Source of the DNA: Gp7-AA10 sp035516895
GTDB lineage: Bacteria; Acidobacteriota; Thermoanaerobaculia; Gp7-AA8
DNA: 24,033 nt
Direction: 5' to 3'
Assembly: GCA_035516895.1 (NCBI GenBank)
Contig: DATIZY010000357.1
Span: 1 to 24,033, forward strand
The notes under the pieces were generated by a model. The model ran no database searches. It was given only the letters and a program-made list of their open reading frames with translations, and was not told where the DNA came from. Shown here one piece after another: positions 6,595-14,214 of this stretch (position 1 is the first letter of the stretch; each line of letters opens with the position of its first letter). The translations under genes were made by a program, and so were the position numbers.

Positions 6595-7620
6595 TCATCC
6601 CTTGACGGCGTAATCATCGCCGTAGAACTTGCTCGTGATCGCCGTGTGAAACTCGATCGCTTTCACGGGCGCGTACTTTGGATTTGTCAGGCCGGGAAGG
6701 ACTTCGAGCAGCTCGTCTTCCCAGACGTAGATCGCCATCGGAAACGAGACGCGCTTCGTCCCGCGCTGCCGCGGATCGCGCGGCTTGCCGACGCGATGCG
6801 TCGTCGAGGGGAAGATGTCGTTGCTGATGCGCTGCATGTAGTCGCCGGTGTTGAGGATGATCGATCCGCGCGGCGCCGTGAGGCGCACCCATTTCATGTT
6901 GCGGCGATTGAGAACCTGCAGCCCGTCGACGCGCGGCGCCGGCAGAAAGGTGAACAGATCGACATCCTCGTGGCCTAACAAGCGCGCGGCGCCGGAGTCG
7001 TCCATCTCGCGCGTCATCGGCGGGTAGTAATTGAGGCGCAGTCCGAAGTTCGTGCCCCTCAGCTTGCGATCGTACAGATGCGGATCGCAGCCGAGGTACG
7101 AGAGCATCGCGCGCATGACGGGGAGGATCAGCCGCTCGTGCGCCAGCGCGATCCTGCGAAAAAACTCCTCGTATTCGGGAACGGGCCAGAATTGGTTGCG
7201 ATCCGCGTTCTGTGAACCCGGCATATCGAACGCGCGCCGGCAGAACACCCACCCTTCCACCCAATCGGGATGCTGCAACGACGTTTCGTGAATCGGAAAG
7301 TAGCCTTGATTGACCGAGCCGTGCCTCTGCGCGCGGAAACGCAGCTTCTCGTCTGGCGTCAGCCGCTCGAACATCTCCACGATTTTCGATTCCGCTTCGT
7401 CGTACAGCGCCGGATCGACGCCGTGACCTTCGAGGATCGCGAAGCCGATCTCCCGCAGCGCATCGCCGAGATCCTCCGCGAACGACGGCGATCGCATGTC
7501 GCACGTGCGGATCGGAAACTCGTCGTCGAACTCTTCCCGCGGATCCTCGGCCAGGTGGTAGCTCTGGCGCTTCTCCACCTGCTCGTAGCGGAGGAAGTCG
7601 CGGTTGCGCTTCGATTCCAT
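6595..7620 (-). CDS. 2-oxoglutarate/Fe(II)-dependent oxygenase, isopenicillin N synthase-like
   Basis: 341 residues from the ATG at 7620 (a TTG at 7641 is in frame but less likely). The non-haem iron triad is visible: H217 and D219 in LLGHEDVDLF and H275 in PSTTHRV. R290 and S292 in KRVSFPM match the RxS pair that binds the 2-oxoglutarate carboxylate. An N-terminal segment, EIGFAILEGHGVD (57-69), is typical of the DIOX_N domain. This family hydroxylates, desaturates or cyclises small molecules; the substrate cannot be read from sequence. It requires O2, which contrasts with the oxygen-sensitive reductase encoded nearby. It is the first gene of the minus-strand set that continues with the PLP enzyme, and it is divergent from the cupin gene with only 24 bp between the start codons. 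Confidence 0.85.
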   Translation of the reverse strand: MESKRNRDFLRYEQVEKRQSYHLAEDPREEFDDEFPIRTCDMRSPSFAEDLGDALREIGFAILEGHGVDPALYDEAESKIVEMFERLTPDEKLRFRAQRHGSVNQGYFPIHETSLQHPDWVEGWVFCRRAFDMPGSQNADRNQFWPVPEYEEFFRRIALAHERLILPVMRAMLSYLGCDPHLYDRKLRGTNFGLRLNYYPPMTREMDDSGAARLLGHEDVDLFTFLPAPRVDGLQVLNRRNMKWVRLTAPRGSIILNTGDYMQRISNDIFPSTTHRVGKPRDPRQRGTKRVSFPMAIYVWEDELLEVLPGLTNPKYAPVKAIEFHTAITSKFYGDDYAVKG

Positions 7621-7644
7621 GCGCTTCAGAGCATAATCCAACCG

Positions 7645-8242
7645 ATGGCCATCATCACCTCGCTCGACGCGCTGCGCGCGGGCGAAGTGCTGCGCGGCGC
7701 GGCGATCGCGATGCGTGCCTTCGACGCTCCCGCCACGGTGCGCGCCACCTCAGACGAAGTGCTGTACATCCTGGAGGGCGATGAGGGCATTCATTTGCCG
7801 GCGGGAACGGAGATTTCGATCGGCGCCTCGACGGTCGTGATCGGTGTGCGGGCCGGCTTCAGCCGGCCGTCTCGAGGCGGCCCGCACAGCGTTCGATTGA
7901 GCGATCAGCCGATTCAGCGCACCGGCGACCGGTGGTATCGCGAGCTGATTCAGAGCGAGATCACGCAGTTCGTCGGCTCGATTCCGCCGGGCCGCGCCCC
8001 CGATCACTTTCATCTCTACGAAGAAGTGCTCTGCATTCTGATGGGCAGCGGATTCCTGTGGGCGGACGGCAAGCGAACGCCGGTCGGCCCCGGCTCGTGC
8101 GTGTATCTGCCGAAGCGGCAGGTGCCTGGAAAACAGCGGATCAGACGAGCTTCGCCTTCTCGGCGTTTTCTATCCCGCCGGAAGCCCCGCGGTTCGCTAC
8201 GGCGTAGATGAGAACGCCGACGGCCGTCCACGCCGCGGCTAG
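7645..8242 (+). pseudogene. Bicupin-type protein gene with internal palindromic insert and C-terminal frameshift
   Basis: Starts at ATG 7645. The first half reads like one cupin motif (SDEVLYILEG...PAGTEISIGASTVVIG) and the second like another (PPGRAPDHFHLYEEVLCILM...PGSCVYLPKRQ). Between them GVRAGFSRPSRGGPHSV is encoded by a family A palindrome (7844-7888). After PKRQ (ending 8121) the frame continues as basic low-complexity sequence to a TAG at 8211. The +2-phase frame from 8123 instead gives CLENSGSDELRLLGVFYPAG then SPAVRYG, the normal end of such cupins, to a stop at 8240-8242. A net loss of 2 or 5 bases (or a gain of one) near 8122 explains this. Either a real mutation or an assembly error. 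The tail overlaps the convergent permease gene antisense. Confidence 0.75.
7844..7888. repeat. Family A palindromic element inside the cupin gene
   Basis: GTGTGCGGGCCGGCTTCAGC at the left and GGCGGCCCGCACA at the right form outer arms around an inner CGGCCGGCTTCAGCCGGCCG hairpin. It is read through in frame, adding about 15 residues between the two cupin halves. Confidence 0.8.
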
Positions 8243-9436
8243 CTCGATCGTCGCGATCGACGTCAGCTCCAGCGCGATGATTGCGCCCATCGCGAGCATC
8301 GAGATGATTGCCGACGCCCGCTGCAGCCACCGCGGAATCGCGACGGTGATGCTCGCGAACAGCTCGCGATTTTTCAGCGGCAGCACGAGCAGCGCGTAGC
8401 TGTGCAAAAAGTACAAAACGACGAGAGCGAAAACGGCGATGTTCAGCGCCAGGCCGGCGGCGCCGCTGAGCAGCAGGACGAGCGCAGCCGCGGCGGTGAT
8501 CGTCAGGCCGATGACCGGCGTTCCGGAGCGCGGAGAAATCTTCGCGATCCATCGCGGCGCGAGGCGATCCTCCGCCAGCATGATCGCCACGCGCGACGGC
8601 ACGATCATGGTCGCATTCATCGACGTTGCGATCGCCATCAGCGCGCCGATAGTGATGATCGTCTCCGCTCCGCGCGGAAGGTAGCGCGACGCGACCGCCG
8701 TGAACGACGCACCGGGAAGAACTCCGATCGCGACAAACGACATCAGGAAATAGACCGCCATCGTCGCGCCGATGCCGAGGAGAAAGATGCGCGGCAGGCG
8801 CCGCGTGCTGTCGCGGACCTCTCCGGCGGTCTGCGCGAGAGATTCGAAGCCCGCGTACGCGAAGAACAGCGGCGGAATGCTCGCGGCGAAGCCTGTCAGT
8901 CCGTGAGCGAACATCGGCCGAAAGTTCGCGGCGTGCACGGCGAAGAGTCCCGGAACGATCAGCACGAGAAGCGACAGTCCGAGGATGAGGCACATCCAGA
9001 CCTGGACGCGGCCGAACCATCGCACTCCCGCGACGTGAATCAGATAGAACGCGAGCAGGCTTGCGACCGCGACCGGCATCCCGCCGCCCAGGTAATCGGC
9101 AAACGCGCCCGCGAGGTAGGCCAGCGCGCCGATGTACGCGATGATCTTCAGCCACACCCCGATGAATGCCAGCCGGGATCCGCCGAACGTGCGCGAGATG
9201 TGCGTGTACTCGCCGCCCGGCTCGCGGCCTAACGGCGTCGAGATGAAGACCGAATAGGCGACCGATGTGGCGAGCACGGCCGGCGCGAGCACCAGGTAGC
9301 CGAGGATCACGCTCGCGCCGGTGAGCGACCACGCCTCGGCGGTGACTTTGAAGATGCCCGCGCCGATGAGGATGCCGATGAGTGCGGCATACGACTCGAC
9401 CGTTCCGAGATCGCGGCGAAGACCTGCGGCGGACAT
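8141..9436 (-). CDS. APC-superfamily amino-acid permease
   Basis: 431 residues from the ATG at 9436 (an ATG at 9478 would add 14 residues; neither has a clear ribosome binding site). About 12 hydrophobic segments. The first membrane helix carries IGILIGAGIF, the unwound substrate-binding signature of APC transporters, and PLFFAYAGFESLAQTAGEV matches the conserved helix 6 region. A secondary transporter for an amino acid or related compound in the inner membrane. Its last ~34 codons are antisense to the restored end of the cupin gene. Divergent from the response regulator gene with 83 bp between starts; no convincing promoter could be assigned there. Confidence 0.88.
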   Translation of the reverse strand: MSAAGLRRDLGTVESYAALIGILIGAGIFKVTAEAWSLTGASVILGYLVLAPAVLATSVAYSVFISTPLGREPGGEYTHISRTFGGSRLAFIGVWLKIIAYIGALAYLAGAFADYLGGGMPVAVASLLAFYLIHVAGVRWFGRVQVWMCLILGLSLLVLIVPGLFAVHAANFRPMFAHGLTGFAASIPPLFFAYAGFESLAQTAGEVRDSTRRLPRIFLLGIGATMAVYFLMSFVAIGVLPGASFTAVASRYLPRGAETIITIGALMAIATSMNATMIVPSRVAIMLAEDRLAPRWIAKISPRSGTPVIGLTITAAAALVLLLSGAAGLALNIAVFALVVLYFLHSYALLVLPLKNRELFASITVAIPRWLQRASAIISMLAMGAIIALELTSIATIELAAAWTAVGVLIYAVANRGASGGIENAEKAKLV

Positions 9437-9519
9437 TGCATGAGTGTAAATAGTTCTCGCTTTCTGCAAATGACGCATGTACGCTTTGCGGGCTTCGCAA
9501 GTCCAGAGGTGACCCTTCG

Positions 9520-9924
9520 ATGCCTCGAGCTCTGGTCGTGGAAGATGACGTGACCTCGCGTACGCTCTTCGCGACGATCGCGCGCCGCTGCGGTTTCGAG
9601 ACGCTTATCGCCGCGGACGGCATCGAAGCGATGGCTTCGATCAAACAACAGACGCCCGACGCGATCGTTCTCGACCTGCTGCTGCCGCATGTGAGCGGCT
9701 TCGAGGTCCTCGGCGAAATCGGCCGCACAACTCCGCGGCTGTTCGGCTTCACGATCGTGGTGACCGCGGCGCCCGAATGGAGTCTGCACAACTGCGCCGA
9801 GCTGAAGCTCGTACGCGCGGTACTGCGGAAGCCGCTCGATGTCGGCATGATCATGGACGAGCTGACGGCGATCTGCGAGAACACCGCGCACGGGAGACCG
9901 GCCGGACCCGAGCGATCGGTCTGA
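9520..9924 (+). CDS. Single-domain response regulator receiver protein
   Basis: 134 residues, receiver domain only. The acidic pocket VVEDD (6-10), phospho-acceptor D52 in IVLDLLLP, T82 in VVTAAP and K104 in RKPLD are all in place, so it should be phosphorylatable. No output domain follows, so it likely acts by protein contact, as CheY-like or Spo0F-like proteins do. Start chosen at ATG 9520 because GAGGTG lies 7-12 bases upstream. No histidine kinase is adjacent; the nearest signalling gene is the CheB/CheR fusion ~4 kb away. Confidence 0.9.
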   Translation: MPRALVVEDDVTSRTLFATIARRCGFETLIAADGIEAMASIKQQTPDAIVLDLLLPHVSGFEVLGEIGRTTPRLFGFTIVVTAAPEWSLHNCAELKLVRAVLRKPLDVGMIMDELTAICENTAHGRPAGPERSV

Positions 9925-10298
9925 GGTTCGCCGTTTGGCGAGCGCCTACCTATGATTCGACGTTCACGCTCGAGCTTCTGAACTCGAGGTCTGGGTTCGA
10001 GCGAAGAGGTTCTAGGTTCAAGGCGAGGACCGGCAGCCGATGACGTGCGAGATCGACAAGCCGCCGGTCCTCTGGAACGACGGGAATCGCGCCGCCGACC
10101 CGCAACACAGCCCGGAGGACGGAGGCGGCGCGCTTTTCGCGAACTGCAAATCGCGTGCTCATGATTCGCATCCGGCGAATCAACAACTCTTTGCATCGAG
10201 CGCAAACCGGGCGGTGACACGCACACTGGAGTGGAGCTCGCGAGCGACGGCCGCGTTCACTAAAGTTCGTTTTGCGGGCACTGTAAATGCACGCTAAG
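9925..10298. other. Gene-poor 374-bp gap
   Basis: No frame here has a recognisable domain. A short hairpin, TCGCCGTTTGGCGA, follows the response regulator gene closely (about 9929-9942). A small minus-strand frame (9950-10186) and a plus-strand frame from 10040 exist but look like chance. The 9-mer TTTGCGGGC occurs just before the HTH gene (10270-10278) and also before the response regulator (about 9485-9493), possibly a shared upstream element; two copies are too few to name it. Confidence 0.5.
9966..10022. repeat. Short GAGGTTCTAGGTTCAAG-type repeat patch
   Basis: Degenerate direct repeats of GGTTC(G/T)AG-like units (GGGTTCGAG, GAGGTTCTAG, GGTTCAAGG) with a pairing pair CTCGAGCTTCTGAACTCGAG. 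Another low-complexity repeat type, distinct from those at 1-252 and 1474-1545. Confidence 0.5.
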
Positions 10299-10727
10299 AT
10301 GCTAATCGTGGTTGGGACCCGAATCCGCGACGCCAGGATGAGCCGTAACCTCTCGCTGAACGCGGTCGCTGATCGGGCTCACATCAGCGTGGCCACGCTG
10401 TCGCGGATCGAGCGCGACAAGCAGGGCCTCGACCTCGGCCTCTTTCTCATTCTCTGCAAAATTCTTCATTTCACGCCGCAGCAAATGCTCGGCGGCGAGG
10501 CCGCCGAAGCCGGCGATCCGCTCGCGGACCAGATCGTCACGATGCAGCACGAAGAGCGACTGAAGCTCTGGCGCGACCTCGCAACGAACCGGCGCAGCAA
10601 CCATCGTCAACGCACAACACGGACCGAGGCCCGGAAGGTGAACGAGGAGATCGAGGAGCTCCTCGCCCAGTTCGAGTTCGTACGAGCCGAGATTGAATCC
10701 GTCCAGAGCCGGATGCGGCGTCGATGA
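10299..10727 (+). CDS. Xre-family helix-turn-helix regulator with C-terminal coiled coil (first of pair)
   Basis: 142 residues. An HTH_3/Xre domain fills the first ~65 residues: LSLNAVADRAHISVATLSRI is the helix-turn-helix, followed by ERDKQGLDLGLFL. The C-terminus EEIEELLAQFEFVRAEIES is a heptad-like helix suited to dimerisation. Start chosen at ATG 10299 because its paralog starts at the matching residue (ML-xVG-RIR); an ATG at 10287 would add four residues. Its stop lies in the ATGA start of the next gene. Probably a DNA-binding regulator, perhaps acting on its own operon. No sensor domain is visible. Confidence 0.85.
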   Translation: MLIVVGTRIRDARMSRNLSLNAVADRAHISVATLSRIERDKQGLDLGLFLILCKILHFTPQQMLGGEAAEAGDPLADQIVTMQHEERLKLWRDLATNRRSNHRQRTTRTEARKVNEEIEELLAQFEFVRAEIESVQSRMRRR

Positions 10728-11008
10728 CGCACCCTCCCTCGCCGGCAGCCAGCGCGCTGCGTCAACGTGTGCAAGCCCTGCTGGAGAACTCGAGCGAGAT
10801 TCGAACGGCATCGCAGAGGCTCCGCGCACGCTGCGAACAAGGCCGTGAGTTTCGGCAGCGGATCCTCGATCTCGGCACCATCACCGAGCGTCTCGGAAAT
10901 CTGCGGGACGCCGCGAACCGCGACGCGCAGCGGGCGATCGCGACGACGCTCCTGCGCGCGAGGGCGCTTCGCGCGCGCATGAAGGCGGATGCTCATGACC
11001 GTCGGTGA
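10724..11008 (+). CDS. Small helical protein of unknown function between paralogous HTH genes
   Basis: 94 residues, not recognised. It is rich in Arg, Glu, Gln and Leu with no Trp or Tyr; LRQRVQALLENSSEIRTASQ and QRLRARCEQGREFRQRILDL look like long amphipathic helices. No membrane segment or signal peptide. It starts in the stop of the first HTH gene (ATGA) and runs 20 nt into the second HTH gene, so all three are translationally linked. That tight overlap on both sides is the main reason to believe it is a real gene. A partner of the coiled-coil tails of the HTH proteins is a reasonable guess only. Confidence 0.72.
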   Translation: MTHPPSPAASALRQRVQALLENSSEIRTASQRLRARCEQGREFRQRILDLGTITERLGNLRDAANRDAQRAIATTLLRARALRARMKADAHDRR

Positions 11009-11393
11009 ACGCATCCGGCGCATCCGGACCGCGCACGAGCTCTCGCTGAACGACGTCGCCGAGCAGGCGAAGATCAGCGTGGCCACGCTTTCGCGCATCG
11101 AGCGCGGCAAGCAGGGCCTGGACCTCGGCGTCCTCCTCCTGCTCGCCCGCATCCTCAAGACCGCACCGCACGAGCTGATCGGTGACGAGTCGGACAATGT
11201 CGACCCCCTCGCGGTGCGCATCGCCGCCTTGAAGCACTCCGACCGCATGGAGCTGTGGCGCGAGCTCACGCGGCAACGCGCCGCGCGCGTAAAGACGCAC
11301 AACCTGCACGAAGAAGTCGCCGAGCTCCTCGCGCAGCTGGAGTACGTCCGCGCGGAGATGGAATCGATGCGCGCGCGCATCCGCCAGCGGTAG
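10989..11393 (+). CDS. Xre-family helix-turn-helix regulator with C-terminal coiled coil (second of pair)
   Basis: 134 residues, clear paralog of the HTH protein encoded at 10299: ELSLNDVAEQAKISVATLSR then IERGKQGLDLGVLLLL in the DNA-binding half, a shared central DPLAxxI...LWRxL segment, and a matching C-terminal helix EEVAELLAQLEYVRAEMESM. AAGGCGG just upstream serves as ribosome binding site for ATG 10989 and lies inside the preceding gene. The recognition helix (ISVATLSRIER) is identical in both copies, so they may bind the same site or form heterodimers. Convergent with the CheB/CheR gene, whose stop is 3 bp away. Confidence 0.86.
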   Translation: MLMTVGERIRRIRTAHELSLNDVAEQAKISVATLSRIERGKQGLDLGVLLLLARILKTAPHELIGDESDNVDPLAVRIAALKHSDRMELWRELTRQRAARVKTHNLHEEVAELLAQLEYVRAEMESMRARIRQR

Positions 11394-11396
11394 CGC

Positions 11397-13964
11397 CTAA
11401 CGCGCGCTGCTCTTCGGGAACTCCTCCAGATTGATGAATGCCAGCACCGCGCCGTCGATTTTGTTGTCCGTCGTGCGGTAGGGCCGCACGCGAAGAGAGA
11501 ACTTCCGTCCCGTTTTGTCCTGAATGATCCCCTCCCGCACTTCGAGCGCGTCGATCACATCGGTCACCATCTTCCTGAGCACGTCCACGTCGATCGTCGT
11601 CTTCATGTCGCCGATCGGCCGGCCGACGTCGGAAGGAATCAGATTGAAAATCTGCTGCGCGCCCGGATTGAAGCGCCGGATCCTGAGCCCGGAATCGAGC
11701 ATGAGGATCGGGATTTCGATCGACACGAGAAGGTTGACGAAGTCGCTGCTGACGTGCGCCAGCTCCCGGTTGCGATTCTCCAGCTCCTCGTTGAGCGTGG
11801 TCAGCTCCTCGTTCGAGGATTGCAGCTCTTCCTTCGCCGTCTCCAGCTCCTCGTTCGTGCTCTGCAGCTCTTCGTTGCTCGACTGAATCTCCTCATTGGC
11901 CGAACGAAGCTCCTCGTTCATCGCCTCCTGTTCTTCGATGATCGACTGGAGATATTCACGCGTCGCTTCGAGCTCGCGTTTGAGCCGGCTGATCTGCCCG
12001 CCCCGCGCCTCCCTGGTCGTCTCCTTCGTTTGGCGCGAACGCGCTTTCTTTTCGGTCGAGCGCTCGTTTTCCTCGAAGAGCACGAGCAGGAAGCGCTCGC
12101 TTCCACCGCTGACGAACGGAATGACTTCGATGTCGACCGTCGCCACACTTCCGTTCGTGCGCACGTGCACGCCCGTGCGGCGCTCGGCAGCCTGTTTCTT
12201 GCGGGCTCCGAAGATTGCGGCGCGAAGATCGGCGAGCAGGCCCTCGCGCGCCATCTTGAGCAGGTTGAAACTCGCCGTTCCCGGCGGGATCTCCAGGTAC
12301 GGACTGGTGCGGCCGCGGAACTGCAGAACGTCGAGATTCTCGTTGATCAGCACACCGACCGGGCTGAAGCGGTTCAGAAGCACGCGATCGGCATCGCGCA
12401 CGATCGCGCTGGGCTTCAGGCTCTCTCGTTCCGGCGCGGGCTCCTCGTCCGGCGTCACGGGAAGCGGCGAGGGCATGACGAAATCGGTCTGCGGCCTCGG
12501 AGTGATCGTTTTCTTCCGGTAGATCTTGTTCTTGCGGTCGACCACGGCGAAGAGATCGGCGAAATTGCCAATCGTTTCCGAGCTGCCGAGGAGCAGATAG
12601 CCGTTCGTGCGAAGGGCGTAGTGGAAAATCGAGACGACTTTCCTCTGCAGCGCGCTGCCGAAATAGATCATCACGTTCCGGCAGCTGATGAGATCGAGCT
12701 TCGAAAACGGCGGATCGTTGGCCACGTTCTGCCGGGCAAAAATGCAGCAGTCGCGCACGGCCTTGCTCACCCGATAGCCGCTGTCGAGGCGGTTGAAGAA
12801 ACGTCGTAGCCGTTCGGACGAGACTTCGCCCGAGATGCTTTCCGGGTAGAGGCCCGCGCGCGCCCGCTCGATCGCCTGCTCGCTCACGTCGGTCCCGAAA
12901 ATCTGAATCGGGCATGAGGATGCGCTCGTCGCGGCCGCTTCCAGCAGCGCGATCGCCAGCGAGTACACCTCTTCGCCCGTCGCACAACCCGGCACCCACA
13001 CGCGGACGGTGTCTTCCTCGCGCCGCTCGCGAATCACATCGGGGAAAACCTTCCTGGCCAGCGCTTCGAACACGTCGGCATCGCGGAAGAAGCCGGTGAC
13101 GCGGATGAGAATGTCGCCGTAGAGCGCCTCCGCCTCCTTCGGATCGTCGCGAACGAGCGGCAGGTAGTCCCGCAGCGAGCTGACGCGCCGCAGAGCCATG
13201 CGCCTGCGAATGCGGCGCTCGATCGTGCTCGGTTTGTAGTACGTAAAGTCGATGTTGTGCTTCGCGCGGATCACGTTGAGCAGCCTGACGACGTCCTGCT
13301 CGGGAAGGCGCGCCTTGATGCCGTCGTCGACGATGTACACGTGCTGCGCGATGCGCGCGAGCTCCTTCGCGATCTCCTCGGGTGGAAGGACGAAGTCGAC
13401 ATAGCCGGACGCCACGGCGCTTCGCGGCATGCTGCTCATCTTCGCCGTATCGTCCTGCGCGAACGTGATCCCTCCCTCGGCTTTGATGGCTTTGGTCCCA
13501 AGGGATCCGTCGGATGCCGAGCCGGAGAGGACCACCGAGATCGCGCGCGAGCCCTGGTCGGCCGCGAGCGAGCGGAAGAAGGCGTCGATCGTCGAAGGCG
13601 GCATTGCCTTCGGCGCCTTGTGCAGCTGCAACACGCCGTGCTCGATGGCCACCTCCGAACCGGGGGGCGCGACATAGGCGTGCCCCGGCCTGACCGCGGT
13701 GCCGGCGCGCACGACCTCGACGGGCAATTTCGTTGCTCGCTCGAGGATCTGATCGAGATTCGATGCGTACTTCGGATCCTGATGAAGAATGAAGACGAGC
13801 GCGAGCAGCGGCTTGTCGGGCATCGCTTTCAGCAGCGCGGTGAACGCCTCGATACCGCCTGCCGAGCCGCCGATGCCGACGACCGGAAACGCGGGCGTGG
13901 CCTCCGGCTCCGCCTCATCCGTTGCGGATTTTTTCCGAGCCTTGCGCGTTGCCATGCGCAGCAT
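11397..13964 (-). CDS. CheB methylesterase - CheR methyltransferase - coiled coil - PAS fusion protein
   Basis: 855 residues (start ATG 13964; 13955 also possible). Residues ~25-210 are CheB: S34 in GIGGSAGG, H61 in HQDPKYAS and D152 in SGSASDGS form the triad. Residues ~220-490 are CheR: PGCATGEEVYSL (326-337) and FGTDVS for S-adenosylmethionine, LISCRNVMIYF near the end. A middle region with RFSPVGVLINENLDVLQFRG resembles a PAS-like fold. A long coiled coil follows (EELRSANEEIQSSNEELQST and more), then a C-terminal PAS domain with MLDSGLRIRRFNPGAQQIF. Many relatives continue into a histidine kinase; this one stops after PAS. No chemoreceptor or other che gene is nearby, so its role may be outside chemotaxis. 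Cytoplasmic. Confidence 0.93.
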   Translation of the reverse strand: MLRMATRKARKKSATDEAEPEATPAFPVVGIGGSAGGIEAFTALLKAMPDKPLLALVFILHQDPKYASNLDQILERATKLPVEVVRAGTAVRPGHAYVAPPGSEVAIEHGVLQLHKAPKAMPPSTIDAFFRSLAADQGSRAISVVLSGSASDGSLGTKAIKAEGGITFAQDDTAKMSSMPRSAVASGYVDFVLPPEEIAKELARIAQHVYIVDDGIKARLPEQDVVRLLNVIRAKHNIDFTYYKPSTIERRIRRRMALRRVSSLRDYLPLVRDDPKEAEALYGDILIRVTGFFRDADVFEALARKVFPDVIRERREEDTVRVWVPGCATGEEVYSLAIALLEAAATSASSCPIQIFGTDVSEQAIERARAGLYPESISGEVSSERLRRFFNRLDSGYRVSKAVRDCCIFARQNVANDPPFSKLDLISCRNVMIYFGSALQRKVVSIFHYALRTNGYLLLGSSETIGNFADLFAVVDRKNKIYRKKTITPRPQTDFVMPSPLPVTPDEEPAPERESLKPSAIVRDADRVLLNRFSPVGVLINENLDVLQFRGRTSPYLEIPPGTASFNLLKMAREGLLADLRAAIFGARKKQAAERRTGVHVRTNGSVATVDIEVIPFVSGGSERFLLVLFEENERSTEKKARSRQTKETTREARGGQISRLKRELEATREYLQSIIEEQEAMNEELRSANEEIQSSNEELQSTNEELETAKEELQSSNEELTTLNEELENRNRELAHVSSDFVNLLVSIEIPILMLDSGLRIRRFNPGAQQIFNLIPSDVGRPIGDMKTTIDVDVLRKMVTDVIDALEVREGIIQDKTGRKFSLRVRPYRTTDNKIDGAVLAFINLEEFPKSSAR

Positions 13965-14214
13965 TCTATTGCCGGTCAGTCAGCTTGCTTCGGTTTCAGT
14001 CATGCCGGAATCACGAGTCGAGGTCATCGGCGCGCAGCGCGGCCACGAGTGATTGCCGCACGCTTCGAGGATCGCGAGCGCGATTCGCTTGAACGCGCTG
14101 AGGTGATTCGGAGGCTCGTGGTGGGAACGGGACGGCCGGCGTGCCGCACGTCACAGCCGGTGAGACTCAGGCAAACCAGCGGCTGCGCACGCAAAGTGCT
14201 ACGTTGAGATCAGG
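13965..14214. other. 250-bp intergenic region between divergent genes
   Basis: Must hold the promoters of the CheB/CheR fusion and the phosphoribosyltransferase gene, but no clear -35/-10 pair stands out. No recognisable coding sequence or repeat family was seen. GAGATCAGG just before 14215 is a plausible ribosome binding site. Confidence 0.45.

Noticed and set aside
8016..10226. Very long minus-strand open frame (736 codons)
   Set aside because: Shadow of the APC permease gene in another frame plus intergenic sequence; product is Arg-rich with no domain, as expected for antisense or shifted frames at high GC.
10299..11008. HTH gene plus small protein as a toxin-antitoxin pair
   Set aside because: The small protein has no toxin-like fold or catalytic residues, and a second HTH paralog follows; the layout does not match known pairs.
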